Shown: piece by piece, positions 44,314-53,944 of the stretch
Layout: every line of letters starts with the position of its first letter
How positions within the stretch are numbered: position 1 is the stretch's first letter
From: Pisolithus tinctorius
Taxonomy: Eukaryota > Basidiomycota > Agaricomycetes > Boletales > Pisolithaceae
NCBI GenBank assembly: GCA_024663395.1
Contig: JANFAH010000001.1
Span: 2,790,001-2,854,000 of the forward strand
DNA: 64,000 nucleotides
Reading direction: 5' to 3'
The notes under the pieces: model-generated
The model's input: the letters and a program-made list of their open reading frames with translations, nothing else
What the model was told of the DNA's origin: nothing
Database searches by the model: none
Program-made: the position numbers and the translations under genes

Positions 44314-45597
44314 ATGAGAACTCGAGCTCAATCCCAGAGAAAGGTCGCTGAGAACCTCGCTGTAGCGCTAGCCAATCCGCGTCGACTCCCTTCCATCGTC
44401 GAACAATTCCAATCCTTCTCCGCTCGACGCCGCTCTCACGCCGAAGGCGAAAGCGCTTCGCAAGCTGGTCGCTCCGACCTCCACCCATCAGCTTTCCATA
44501 CTCCGTCTCCTCGTAACCGAGATGATGGACCCGACCCCGACCCTGATTATCCTGATGGTGATCCCGACGGCGGGGGCAGCGGTGACGGGGATAACCCCGA
44601 AGACCCGGCTGAGCCGCCAGAGGATCCCCTCGTAGCTCTTGCTAGAGCTGTCCATGCGCTTGCGCGGTCTAGTTCGCGCACTGGGGACTCCGCTCCGAAA
44701 ACCAAAGTCCGCGAGCCCGACACCTTCGACGGCTCCGACCCTAAGAAGCTCCGCGAGTTCCTCGTTCAATGCAAGCTGAACTTCCAAGACCGCCCTCGCG
44801 CATTCCGCTCCGACAGAGCAAAGGTTACCTTCGCTCAATCCTATCTTAAGGGTATGGCCCTGGCTTGGTTCGAGCCAGATCTGCTAAACCCCAACAACTA
44901 TGACCGTCCGCTCTGGATGGACGACTATCATGAGTTCTTACAAGAGCTCACAGCTAATTTCGGTCCGCACGATGCTATAGCGGATGCTGTCCAACAACTC
45001 GAGAACCTTACCATGAAGGACGGTTCTCGTATTACCAAATATGTCGTGGAGTTCAATCGCTGGGCTTCGCAAGTCAAGGACTACGGTGTCGGTGCACTCC
45101 GCCACCGCTTCTATAGCGGACTTCCAGACCGCATCAAGGACGAGATCACTCGCGTCGGTAAGCCTTCTACCCTCGCACAACTCCGCGAACTCGCCCAGAC
45201 CATCGATGCGCGCTACTGGGAGCGCAAGGCAGAAATCTCGCGCGCCACCAAGTCCGCCTCCGACAAGTCGCAGTCCTCGAACTCCGACAACAAAAGTAAA
45301 TCGTCGTCCTCCGCCTCCGCTCCGAAGTCCGACGCCAAGGGCAAGGGCAAACAGAAAGACCCGCCCAAGTCCGACGCGTCCAAGCCCGATATTGCCCATC
45401 TTCTGGGCAAGGATGGCAAACTCACCTCCGCTGAACGCCAGCGCAGGATGAAGAATAACCTCTGCCTCTTCTGTGGCGAGGCTGGCCATTCCGCCAAGGA
45501 CTGTCCCAAGTCCACCTCTTGCGCAGCCAAAGCCCGTGCAGCTACAGCTGAAACTCCGCCTACTCTGCCTGCGGAGAAGGCAGAGTCAAAAAATTAG
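44314..45597 (+). CDS. gag: Gag polyprotein of the young Gypsy element
   Basis: 427-residue capsid and nucleocapsid protein that forms the cytoplasmic particle. ATG at 44314 (MRTRAQSQRKVAENLAVALA). A Pro/Asp/Gly-rich linker follows, then the retrotransposon-gag fold with FDGSDPKKLREFLVQCKLNF, FGPHDAIADAVQQLENLTMK and LRHRFYSGLPDRIKDEI. A Lys/Ser-rich basic stretch precedes the CCHC zinc knuckle CLFCGEAGHSAKDC near residues 384-397. The frame ends in TAG 45595-45597 directly after the slippery run, so most ribosomes would stop here and give excess Gag over Gag-Pol. No lesion. Confidence 0.95.
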   Translation: MRTRAQSQRKVAENLAVALANPRRLPSIVEQFQSFSARRRSHAEGESASQAGRSDLHPSAFHTPSPRNRDDGPDPDPDYPDGDPDGGGSGDGDNPEDPAEPPEDPLVALARAVHALARSSSRTGDSAPKTKVREPDTFDGSDPKKLREFLVQCKLNFQDRPRAFRSDRAKVTFAQSYLKGMALAWFEPDLLNPNNYDRPLWMDDYHEFLQELTANFGPHDAIADAVQQLENLTMKDGSRITKYVVEFNRWASQVKDYGVGALRHRFYSGLPDRIKDEITRVGKPSTLAQLRELAQTIDARYWERKAEISRATKSASDKSQSSNSDNKSKSSSSASAPKSDAKGKGKQKDPPKSDASKPDIAHLLGKDGKLTSAERQRRMKNNLCLFCGEAGHSAKDCPKSTSCAAKARAATAETPPTLPAEKAESKN

Positions 45598-45632
45598 TCC
45601 GCTCCTCCAGGGAGCTCGCACAGCCTGGAGGA
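45588..45632 (+). promoter_or_regulatory. -1 programmed frameshift signal
   Basis: Slippery heptamer A-AAA-AAT (45588-45594) in gag frame, followed at once by the gag stop TAG (45595-45597). Eight bases after the heptamer a hairpin begins: TCCTCCAGG (45603-45611) pairs with CCTGGAGGA (45624-45632), 9 bp with a 12-nt loop, extendable by GC/GC around one bulged A. Pol is open in exactly the -1 frame. Confidence 0.85.
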
Positions 45633-48600
45633 AGCGTTGAACCCAACTGTGTGCAACCGGACATCCGACTCAACGCGTCCGCTCTTTCTAGTCCCAACTC
45701 TTTACTTCTGTCTGTAACTCTTCAGGATTATTCTGTTGATACTGTTTCTGCGTTGATCGATTCTGGTTCTTCTCATTGCTTCGTAGACCCGTCTGTAATC
45801 AAAAAATATGACATTCCTGTCTCCTCCGTTTCTCCGCCAATTCTGCTCCGCTTGTTTGATGGTAGTACCAATGCTGTCATTTCCCAAGAAGTAGATCTTT
45901 CCCTCCGCTTTCCTTCCGGCGATGTCAACTCCGTTTCATTTTATGTTACTCCGTTGGATTCTTCATGTTCGCTGGTATTAGGACACAACTGGCTCACCCG
46001 CTTCAATCCGTCGATTGACTGGGTACTGGGCAGTATATCGTTCAAACCATCGTTACAGGGAATGCTGACACCCCAGGCGCCTTCGTCACCTTCCGCTGCG
46101 ACCTCCGCTCTGGATCCGACACCCTCCGCTCCGTTTGCAGTTCCGACTGCATCTCCGACCGACTCGCCGCGCTCCGCTCCGCTCGTCTCACTCATCAATG
46201 CTGCTGCGTATGTCAGAGCCTGTGCTCTCCCTGGCTCTAGACAGTTCCGCTTACAGCTCTCCGCTGATGATGTGAAGCTTCGTGCGTCCTCCGCTTCATC
46301 TCCGCCTCCTGACCTCTCCTCGGTTCCTTCTGAGTATCACGAGTTTGCCGACGTCTTTAGTAAAGACAAGGCCACTGAACTTCCGCCACACCGCTCGTTC
46401 GATCTCAAGATCGACCTTGAGGAAGGAGCTTCTCCGCCCATTGGTACAATCTACTCTCTTTCTCCGCCAGAGCTTGAGGCTCTCCGCACCTTCATTGACG
46501 AGCATCTTGGCTACGGTTTCATCAAACAGTCCACCTCCGCTCACGGTGCCCCTGTCCTCTTTGTAAAGAAAAAGGACGGTTCACTCCGCCTCTGCGTAGA
46601 CTACCGAGGACTCAACAAAATCATGAAAAAAGACCGCTATCCGCTGCCGCTCATCTCCGACCTACTCGACTCTCCAAGCCGCGCTAAAGTCTATACCAAG
46701 ATCGACCTCCGCCATGCCTATCATCTGGTCCGCATCGCAGACGGAGATGAATGGAAAACGGCTTTCCGCACTCGTTATGGTTCTTACGAGTGGCGGGTAA
46801 TGCCATTCGGTCTGACTAATGCGCCTGCGGCCTTCCAGCGGTTTGTTAATAGCATCTTTGCAGACGTGCTCGATGTCTGCGTCGTGGTATACCTCGATGA
46901 CATCTTAATCTATTCGCAGGACATGGAGTCGCATCGCGAACACGTAAAAGAGGTACTCCGCCGCCTTCGAAAGCATGGTCTTTATGCCAAGCCAGAGAAG
47001 TGCGAGTTCCACTCCGACTCCGTCGAGTACCTCGGTTATGTTCTTTCTCCCTCCGGTCTCACCATGTCCGCTGAGAAGGTTCAGGCAGTCCGCGACTGGC
47101 CTGAGCCGCGGAAGGTGCGAGACATCCAGTCTTTCCTTGGTTTCGCAAATTTCTATAGACGATTCATTAATAACTACTCCGACATCGTCGTTCCGCTCAC
47201 TCGCCTCACGCGAAAGGGTGCTCCTTGGAACTTTTCCGAGGAGTGCCGCTCCGCCTTCCTCCGCCTGAAGGATGCCTTCAGCTCCGCTCCTATTCTCACT
47301 CACTGGGTCCCTGACGCTCCGCTTACAGTGGAAACCGATGCCTCCGACTATGCCATTGCTGGCATTTTGTCGATCACCTGCTCCAACGGTGAACTCCGCC
47401 CAGTCGCTTTCTACTCCCGCACCATGACCGTGCCAGAACTCAATTATGATACCCACGACAAGGAGCTGTTGGCCATCTTCGAGGCCTTCTGCCATTGGCA
47501 GCATTACTTAGAAGGCTCCGCCTTACCTGTCGACGTGGTGACGGACCACAAAAACCTTGAGTACTTTTCTACCTCCAAGGTTCTCACTCGTCGACAGGCC
47601 CGCTGGTCGGAGTACCTTTCCCAGTTCAATCTTTCCATCCGCTTCCGACCTGGCCGCTTGGGAGCCAAACCCGACGCACTTACACGACGTTGGGATGTCT
47701 ACCCAAAAGGGGGGGATAGGGACTACGCGCAGGTAAATCCTCACAATCTCCGCCCTATGTTTACACAGGAGCAACTCGCGTCGTCCCTCCGTACCACTAC
47801 CCTCATGGCACCTGTGCTCCACGCCGCCATGGTCTTCGATGTTGAGTGCTTGCACTCCGACATCATCTCCGCCCTACCATCCGATCCTGTCTCCGCCAGC
47901 CATCTTCCGACTCCGACTAAGCCTCGGTGGTCCCTGGACTCCGACGGCCTACTCCGCCTTGACGGTCGTATCTTTGTCCCTGACATTGATGACCTCCGCC
48001 TTCGAGTGCTTCAGTTCAAGCATGACCATCCTCTAGCAGGCCATTTCGGGCAAAACCGCACCCTAGAACTCGTCCGCAGGGACTACGTGTGGCCCAACCT
48101 CCGCTCCGACGTGAAAGAATACGTCAGGTCCTGCACCGCCTGTGGACGTAGCAAAACTCCGCGTCACCGCCCTTATGGTCTACTGAAGCAACTCCCCGTC
48201 CCAGAGAGACCTTGGAACTCCATCTCCATGGACTTCATTGAACACCTCCCCAACTCTGATGGCTACTCCGCCATACTCGTGGTAGTGGACCGCCTCTCGA
48301 AGCAAGCGGTGTTCATCCCCACCCACGACTCCGTCACCTCCGCTGAACTCGCTAAGCTCTTCCTAGCCCATGTCTTCTCCAAGCACGGAGTACCAGCTAA
48401 TGTCACCTCTGACAGAGGTCCTGAGTTCGTCTCACACTTCTTCCGCTCTCTAGGAAAGGCACTTGATATGCGTCTTCACTTCACTTCGGGCTACCACCCA
48501 GAAGGCGATGGCCAGACCGAGCGAACGAACCAGACCCTCGAGCAGTACCTTCGTGTCTACTGTAACTACCAACAAGACAACTGGGCGGAGCTCTTACCTC

Positions 48601-49313
48601 TAGCGGAGTTCACTTTCAACAACGCACCAAGTGCGACTACTGGAGTCTCTCCCTTCTTCGCTAACAAGGGGTACCATCCAAACCTGTCTGTGGTCCCTGA
48701 CCAAGACTTCACTTCCCCAAGGGCTCATGACTATGTCGTTGAGCTCTCCGCCCTTCATGACTTCCTCCGCTCCGAAATGTCCGCCGCTCAACAGCGCTAC
48801 CAGGGTCCAGCAGATGCTAAACGCATACCTCCGCCTGAGTTCAAGGTCGGAGAACAGGCCTACGTCAAAGCCAAGTACTTCCGCTCAACTCGTCCTTCGG
48901 AAAAACTCTCCGAAAAGTACTTAGGTCCGTTCACCATCTTGGCCAGGCCAGGTACGCATTCTGTCACCCTCAAGCTCCCTGACTCTACGCGCTCGGTACA
49001 TCCGGTCTTCCATGTCTCACAACTGGAAGCCGCAGCGGCTAACCCTTTCCCAAACCGACAACAACCTCCGCCTCCGCCAGTGGATGTCGATGGTGACCTT
49101 GAGTACGAGGTATCAGAGATACTCGACTCTAAGGTGGACCGCCGTCGCCGCCACTGTCAACTCTTGTATCTAGTCCGCTGGGCTGGTTACGAGAACACCG
49201 ACGAAGAAACCTCTTGGTTGCTTGCAACTGAGCTAGATCACGCTTCCGACATAGTGTCCGCTTTCCATGAACGCTATCCACACAAACCTGGCCCATACCA
49301 ACCTCCGCCATAA
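45594..49313 (+). CDS. pol: Pol polyprotein of the young Gypsy element (PR-RT-RNase H-IN-chromodomain)
   Basis: Expressed as Gag-Pol through the -1 frameshift; it has no ATG near its start. Numbered from 45594: protease with DSGSS (Asp about 56); RT with LCVDYRGLNKI, MPFGLTNAPAAFQRF and YLDD (first Asp about 435); RNase H with ETDASDYAIAG and TDHKNLEYF; integrase with an HHCC zinc domain (GHFG..., CTACG), core SMDFIEH (Asp 880), SDRGPEF (Asp 940) and QTER (Glu 976), giving D-35-E; C-terminal chromodomain (EYEVSEILDSKVDRR...YLVRWAGYENTDEETSW) which usually guides integration to heterochromatin. Uninterrupted, stop TAA 49311-49313. Confidence 0.96.
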   Translation, partial: LVRSSRELAQPGGSVEPNCVQPDIRLNASALSSPNSLLLSVTLQDYSVDTVSALIDSGSSHCFVDPSVIKKYDIPVSSVSPPILLRLFDGSTNAVISQEVDLSLRFPSGDVNSVSFYVTPLDSSCSLVLGHNWLTRFNPSIDWVLGSISFKPSLQGMLTPQAPSSPSAATSALDPTPSAPFAVPTASPTDSPRSAPLVSLINAAAYVRACALPGSRQFRLQLSADDVKLRASSASSPPPDLSSVPSEYHEFADVFSKDKATELPPHRSFDLKIDLEEGASPPIGTIYSLSPPELEALRTFIDEHLGYGFIKQSTSAHGAPVLFVKKKDGSLRLCVDYRGLNKIMKKDRYPLPLISDLLDSPSRAKVYTKIDLRHAYHLVRIADGDEWKTAFRTRYGSYEWRVMPFGLTNAPAAFQRFVNSIFADVLDVCVVVYLDDILIYSQDMESHREHVKEVLRRLRKHGLYAKPEKCEFHSDSVEYLGYVLSPSGLTMSAEKVQAVRDWPEPRKVRDIQSFLGFANFYRRFINNYSDIVVPLTRLTRKGAPWNFSEECRSAFLRLKDAFSSAPILTHWVPDAPLTVETDASDYAIAGILSITCSNGELRPVAFYSRTMTVPELNYDTHDKELLAIFEAFCHWQHYLEGSALPVDVVTDHKNLEYFSTSKVLTRRQARWSEYLSQFNLSIRFRPGRLGAKPDALTRRWDVYPKGGDRDYAQVNPHNLRPMFTQEQLASSLRTTTLMAPVLHAAMVFDVECLHSDIISALPSDPVSASHLPTPTKPRWSLDSDGLLRLDGRIFVPDIDDLRLRVLQFKHDHPLAGHFGQNRTLELVRRDYVWPNLRSDVKEYVRSCTACGRSKTPRHRPYGLLKQLPVPERPWNSISMDFIEHLPNSDGYSAILVVVDRLSKQAVFIPTHDSVTSAELAKLFLAHVFSKHGVPANVTSDRGPEFVSHFFRSLGKALDMRLHFTSGYHPEGDGQTERTNQTLEQYLRVYCNYQQDNWAELLPLAEFTFNNAPSATTGVSPFFANKGYHPNLSVVPDQDFTSPRAHDYVVELSALHDFLRSEMSAAQQRYQGPADAKRIPPPEFKVGEQAYVKAKYFRSTRPSEKLSEKYLGPFTILARPGTHSVTLKLPDSTRSVHPVFHVSQLEAAAANPFPNRQQPPPPPVDVDGDLEYEVSEILDSKVDRRRRHCQLLYLVRWAGYENTDEETSWLLATELDHASDIVSAFHERYPHKPGPYQPPP

Positions 49314-49507
49314 ACTCCGCCCACATAACCTTCCTCCGCTGGCCAACTCCGCCCCTCACCGAACTACCTTAAGTACTTTAGCATTTTCTCCGCTTGTCTA
49401 TTTCACTTCTCAGAGTCGCGAACAAAAATCACAAGTCTATTTCATAGTAGTACAAAAATATACAAACTAAAGACAAAAAAAAAAAAGAAAAGAAAAACAA
49501 AACTACT
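49314..49507. other. Spacer between converging pol and antisense gene
   Basis: About 190 bp with an A-rich run (49465-49505). Pol ends on one side and the antisense gene on the other, so both transcripts would meet here. Confidence 0.6.
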
Positions 49508-50735
49508 CTACTCTTCCATCGCTTGTTCTCCGCCACCCTCCTGTTCTTCACCACCTTCCTGCTCTCCTTCGACTTCTTCCTCGTTATCCCCCTCTGCACC
49601 TTCATCCGCCTCTTCGTTCTTGTCTTCCACCGCCTCCGACTGAGGCCTCTTCCATCCTCCTCCTGCGCGTTCGAACTTGGCCACTCTGGCCTCACGCGCG
49701 TCCTCCCTTCTCCTCATCTCTGCCCACTCTGCCCAGGCGCGGTACAGCGCCCACTCGTCGGCGGTCTGCTCTGCAGCCTCCGCCATCCGCTCCGCTGCCT
49801 CTGCCATCCTCTCGAAGGCCAGCGCAGCGGTCTCGTGTGCTTCGGCCTGCCTCTCCATGGCTTGCAGCTGTCTTTCCCGCTCCCACTCTGCCCACCGCGT
49901 GTGGACTCCCGCGCCTGAGGGACCCTCGAGCGGGGTCGCTGGCTCGTCGTCTTCTCCGCCTGCCTCCCGCTCGTCGTCAGCCTCCTCCGTCTCCGTCGCT
50001 CTTGCCTTCCCCTTCCCTCGCGGCTTCTTCTTTTTCTCCCCTCGGGAGCTTCCTGTCCCTGCCCTCTTCCGCGAGGGTCCCGCCGCCGCCTCTTCCCACG
50101 TCCAACTGCAGGTCTTCTTTTTGTTGTGACAGGGCACGCAGGCCCTGGTCTTGCCTTGCCCCGGCTCGCACTGCCCCGCCATCAGACTCGCTATACAGCG
50201 AGTGCAGGGGGCTCTTCTGGTCGCGGTGACCACCACGGAGGCCCCAGGGACCTTCTGGGCGGTGTTGACATCGTACACCGTGCCGCATAATCTAAGAAAA
50301 TAAAAGCTGCGAGTCAGCTCTGCCTGACTCACAGTACTCCGCCACTCACCTTTGTGCGGCCTCATTCCGCTTGGCCTGAGCCCTCTCCTCAGAGGCCCTC
50401 TGCCTCTGCCTCTGCCTCTCTGCCTCCTCCTCTGCCGCCTTCTTCCTTCGAGCCTCCTCTTCCTCCTCCGCTCTCTTCCTCCGCTCCGCCTCCAACCTCT
50501 CCTCCTCCGCCTTCCGCCTCTTGGCCTCCTCACGCTTGGCCTTGCGCTCTGCTTCGCGTTCTCTCTCTCTCCGCTCGGTCTCCTCTCGTCGGCGCGCCTT
50601 CTCCGCGGACTTCTCCCGCTCGGTGTCGGTGGAGTCGTCGGTGAGGACGACCAGTTCTTCATCCGCGACTTGAGAATAGTCGCGGACGTGGCCGGGGGTT
50701 GGCTGGGGGGTGTTGCTCTGGCGCTGGGAAGGCAT
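49508..50735 (-). CDS. Antisense cargo gene: coiled-coil protein with Zn2Cys6-like cluster
   Basis: A two-exon gene on the strand opposite gag-pol, between pol and the 3' LTR. Exon 1 is 50735-50350 (MPSQRQSNTPQPTPGH..), intron 50349-50292 (58 nt, GTGAGT...TTAG), exon 2 50291-49508, 389 aa in all. Residues about 35-128 are an Arg/Glu/Lys/Ala coiled coil. At the start of exon 2 comes a cysteine cluster C-x2-C-x8-C-x9-C-x2-C-x6-C (PCTRC..QCEPG..ACVPCHNKKKTC), close to the fungal Zn2Cys6 DNA-binding pattern, then a Lys-rich likely nuclear signal, a second helical Ala/Glu region (ERMAEAAERMAEAAE) and an acidic tail. It is intact. A role in regulation or targeting is inference. Confidence 0.78.
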
Positions 50736-50915
50736 GATGATGGGAGGAAAGGACGAAGGTTCAGTACCCTAACACGTGTTTTTAAGCGGTACTTCGAACT
50801 CCGACGGAGCTCCGCCACGGCTAAAGCCATTATCCTCGAGGCATCAAAGTAATTTCAAATGATCAACTCGTGTTGATCTCGTTCCGTACATACGGCCTTC
50901 AGGGGTTCAGGCCCT

Positions 50916-50925
50916 AAGGGGGGGG
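50916..50925 (+). promoter_or_regulatory. Polypurine tract of the young Gypsy element
   Basis: AAGGGGGGGG three bases before the 3' LTR (CAC then TGTCATAACC), the usual place for the plus-strand primer. The CCCTAAG.GGGGG context recurs before the LTR at 63680. Confidence 0.85.
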
Positions 50926-50928
50926 CAC

Positions 50929-51642
50929 TGTCATAACCGCGCGTTCGTCATAGGTCTTTACTCACTCCGCAACCTTTTCCGCCGGTCATTCGCTCACTCC
51001 GCACCAACTCCGCCCACCTTCTATCGTCTACGAACCATCTCCGCTCCGACTGTTGTCGGACTTGTGTTACTCTCCTACCGGACCGAGCGGTCCGTTCTCT
51101 GAGGGGTCATGTGACTACCTTTGCAGTCAGGTACTCCGCAGCGCGCTCACCGCGTGGGCCAGCGCCTGGACGGTTCCCTTTTCTGGATGTTCTGTGTTAC
51201 CCGTTCGTATGTCCTCCGTCTACCCTTCATTCGTCGTCCAGGAAATTTTACTTGAAAACTTATGAGTCTCCATATGTCAGTTCCGATTCCGGTTACTGTA
51301 CCTCCGTAGTAGTATAAAAACATGTACTGTACTCCGCTGTTCTTCAGTACGAATATCAACTTAGTTCCTACTCCCTCTGATTCCGTCTTCTGTCTGTCGG
51401 AGTTATCTCCGACTCTCCGTCTGTACTCTCCCTCTGAAATACGAGGGCTGAGATCGTGCAAGGGGGTAGCGCACAAGCTAAACCCGACGCCCTCACTCCG
51501 CTCCGCCTCTGTCTCGGCGGACTTCATTCCTGCCATCTCTCCGCTAGTCGGAGTTCTGTCCCTGTGTGACGGACTTGCTTCCGGACCACTCTCTAGACCC
51601 TATATAGCGTCGGAGTTGGTCGGAGTAGGCCCGGACTTGACA
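50929..51642 (+). repeat. 3' LTR of the young Gypsy element
   Basis: 714 bp, same ends as the 5' LTR. About seven transitions between the two LTRs were counted by eye. Followed by target duplication GGCTG (51643-51647). Confidence 0.95.
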
Positions 51643-53071
51643 GGCTGGACCATTTTTACTCTTTCTCCACAGAGGCTGTCAATGACCACCTGCCTCCTAT
51701 GTCTCTTTCCAATCAAGATCATCATTCCTTACCACCACCTGCTTATCATCAGGTGAGCCTCCTGCCACCTGCATCCTTCTATCTCATATTCTCTGCAACT
51801 GCCTGTACTGATCATACTGATAACACTTCCAATACCCCTGATGACCCTGCCATCCCATGGTCTGCAAAGGCCTGTGCACATGAAGCAAAGATAGAAATGA
51901 TCCATGCATTCCTCATGACCCATGAGTGACCTCCTGACCTTACTGATGTGCAGTACTCATCCTTCTTTAATTTGGCCAGCTGCTTCTTCCTCCTAGATGG
52001 TAACTTATGGCATAGGGAACCACACAGATGGCACCAGCTGGTTGTCAATGAGTCCAAGCAGTATCATCTCATCAAAGAAGCGCATGATGACCTCAGACAC
52101 AAAGGGGTCTTCATGGTCCCTATGTGCCTTCTCCTCCACATTTGGTGGCCTCTTCTTGTTGAGGATGTGAAGTGGTATGTCCACACTTGTCATGAATGCC
52201 AGATCTACCAGACACAGAAGCTCCACATCCCTCCCACTGTGCCCATGATAGGGGGCCTGTTTCATAAAGCTCACATTGACATGATGCTAATGCCCAAAGC
52301 CAGTGGCTACCACTACACAGTACAGGCTCATCTTGCACTCACCTCATATCCCAAATGGTGCATGTTGCACATGGAAAATAGTACCATGCTCACATCCTTT
52401 ATCTTCAAAGACATGCTATGCCACTGGGGTCTGCTCACCAAGATTGTGACTGACAATGGTCCTGCATTTGTTCAAGCCTTAGATGCCTTAGCCATGCAAT
52501 ATCATATCCATCACATCCATATCTCTCCCTACAACTCCCAGGCTAATGGCATGGTAGAGCATCACCACTATGATGTGCATGAGGCTATCATGAAGAGCTG
52601 CAAGAACAACAACCACCACTGGCACACTGTTGTGCATTCCATGTTCTGGGCCAAGCAGGTCACCATCTTGTGCAGTCAGTGTGTGCCCCTTGATCTATTT
52701 TCCTTTCAATTCTTCTTCTGTCTCCTTGCAGTTGAAACACAAAGACTGTCCCAGTTACACAATAAACAGTCCCTTTGCTCCCTCTTCAAGAACCTGTCAC
52801 ATCCTACCATCAAGACCATACTATGAGGACTCATTGCTAAGAGAAGTCAAAAGTTGCACAAAGAAGACAAGTTGGGTGGTACCCCACACACTCTACAATA
52901 CTGCAGCTGATTCAGGGCCAGTTCTTGCTGAGCAGACAGAAGTCCTTTGCAGTGCCTTATGTTGCAACCATGTCAGATAAAAAAAGACTTGATGTATTTC
53001 TGTGCATGATGTGCAGGACAACAGCAATGCAAGAAATAGTACAAAAGGGGTTCTACAAATGGTACAATAGT

Positions 53072-53944
53072 CTACTCTACTCCCAGCCTTGCCAGGGCCT
53101 CTGACAGCTGCTTGACGCAGACTTGAAGATGAAGATTGGCTGCATGCACAGCCACAGCCTCAGCCCTGACCATCCCAAGGGCCTGCAAGATATCCAAGGT
53201 GGTCTTGTCATTGAATCCACCATGCACAGGTGCCTTGCCCTTCCCACAGGTCTTGCCCTCAACAACTTCCATGACATCATTGTCATCATCATCATGAGCC
53301 CACTTGGATGTACCAGCCTTGGGGGCCTTGGTAGCACATGCTGCAGCAGGTTAGCCTCAACCACTTCAGGACAGCTTTGCTGCTCACCTACTGATGCACC
53401 AGCCTGTGCACTTTTCCCCCCCCCCTCCTTGTTGGATTTCTCACAGCCTTGCTTCATCTTAGCACAACCATCACATGTCTTGCTGCTTGACCCAATGCAG
53501 GGCATCCCCTTGACAGTGCACTGCATGCAGGGCACCAAATGCAGTACTGACCCTGGGGGGACTAGTACCTTGGGCTGTAGCTCATTGTCACTCCTGGTGA
53601 CAGTCTGTCAAGATCACTGTGTTGCTGAGGCATGAGAAATACTACACCACCCAACTGCAGTTACTTACCTTGTGTGCCAGCTGTGGAACCTCCACATGGG
53701 ACATCTTGACAGCTGTACCTTTGTCACCAATCTCCTGCATGTTCTCTTCCCCCATCTGGATGTCCTGCTCAGCCCTCATACACACCTCAGCCTCCTCCAC
53801 AGTCCACTGCTTGTAGACATCATCCACTTCAGCCAATATAGGCAAATCCACTGTGTCCACCCTTACTGTGACACTGAGCTCCTTCCCACACTTGACCAAT
53901 GGCATAAGCACCCTCCAGATGCACTCTGAGGGTGGAGTGGTCAT
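53072..53944 (-). pseudogene. Antisense Zn2Cys6-like gene of the old Gypsy element, decayed
   Basis: Opposite strand to the old pol and just past its integrase, the same place as the antisense gene in the young element. Exon 1 is 53944 to about 53672 (MTTPPSECIWRVLMPLVK.. ending PQLAHK), then a GTAAGT...GACAG intron of about 65 nt, then exon 2 with PKVLVPPGS..PCMQC and the cluster C-x2-C-x6-C-x7-C-x2-C-x6-C, an exact Zn2Cys6 spacing. The young gene has QKVPGASV..PCTRC at the matching point. A Lys-rich and a helical part (LHLQVCVKQLSEALARLGVE) follow, but reading on needs a frame change near 53340, so the copy is dead or has one more intron. Confidence 0.68.

Larger units (their letters stand above)
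43539..51642 (+). mobile_element. Complete, young chromodomain Ty3/Gypsy retrotransposon
   Basis: 8,104 bp with two 714-bp LTRs (43539-44252 and 50929-51642), flanked by the target duplication GGCTG (43534-43538 and 51643-51647). By eye the LTRs differ at about seven positions, all transitions, so insertion was recent. Gag and pol are uninterrupted. It has a self-priming site, a -1 frameshift signal, a polypurine tract (50916-50925) and an antisense gene between pol and the 3' LTR. It sits in the pol gene of an older Gypsy element. Confidence 0.95.
40430..52980 (+). pseudogene. Pol of the old Gypsy element, split by the young Gypsy
   Basis: Protease-like region about 41140-41460 with DSSL in place of DSG and the segment NFDMLLGCPFICLM. 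RT 42000-42900 keeps HLVHDLQPLNAVTI and an FIDD active-site box. RNase H remnants run 43146-43538 and end in DHEDWL at the insertion. After the young element, integrase continues at 51950-52830: HDDLRHKG.FM, C-x2-C (HTCHECQIY), HIDMMLMPKASGYHY, TDNGPAFVQ and NGMVEHHH. Several frame changes and a stop at about 51926 show decay. Confidence 0.82.
36479..53944 (+). mobile_element. Old Gypsy element, second lineage, split by three insertions
   Basis: The element reads gag, protease, RT, RNase H, integrase on the plus strand, then a decayed antisense gene at its 3' side. It belongs to a different Gypsy lineage from 43539-51642: its gag has a CGFCADPNHWTRMC knuckle and its RT an FIDD box. Three later insertions, each with a target duplication, sit inside it: 36815-38583, 39458-39908 and 43539-51642. 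Removing each joins the frame. No matching 3' LTR is found beside 53944, where LINE sequence starts, so the right end was lost. Confidence 0.82.

Noticed and set aside
49508..50830. A single 440-codon minus-strand frame starting at 50830
   Set aside because: Its first part is an Arg/Pro-rich shadow of the coiled-coil exon. The splice at 50349-50292 joins the MPSQRQ.. exon cleanly to the Cys-cluster exon, so the two-exon model is preferred.
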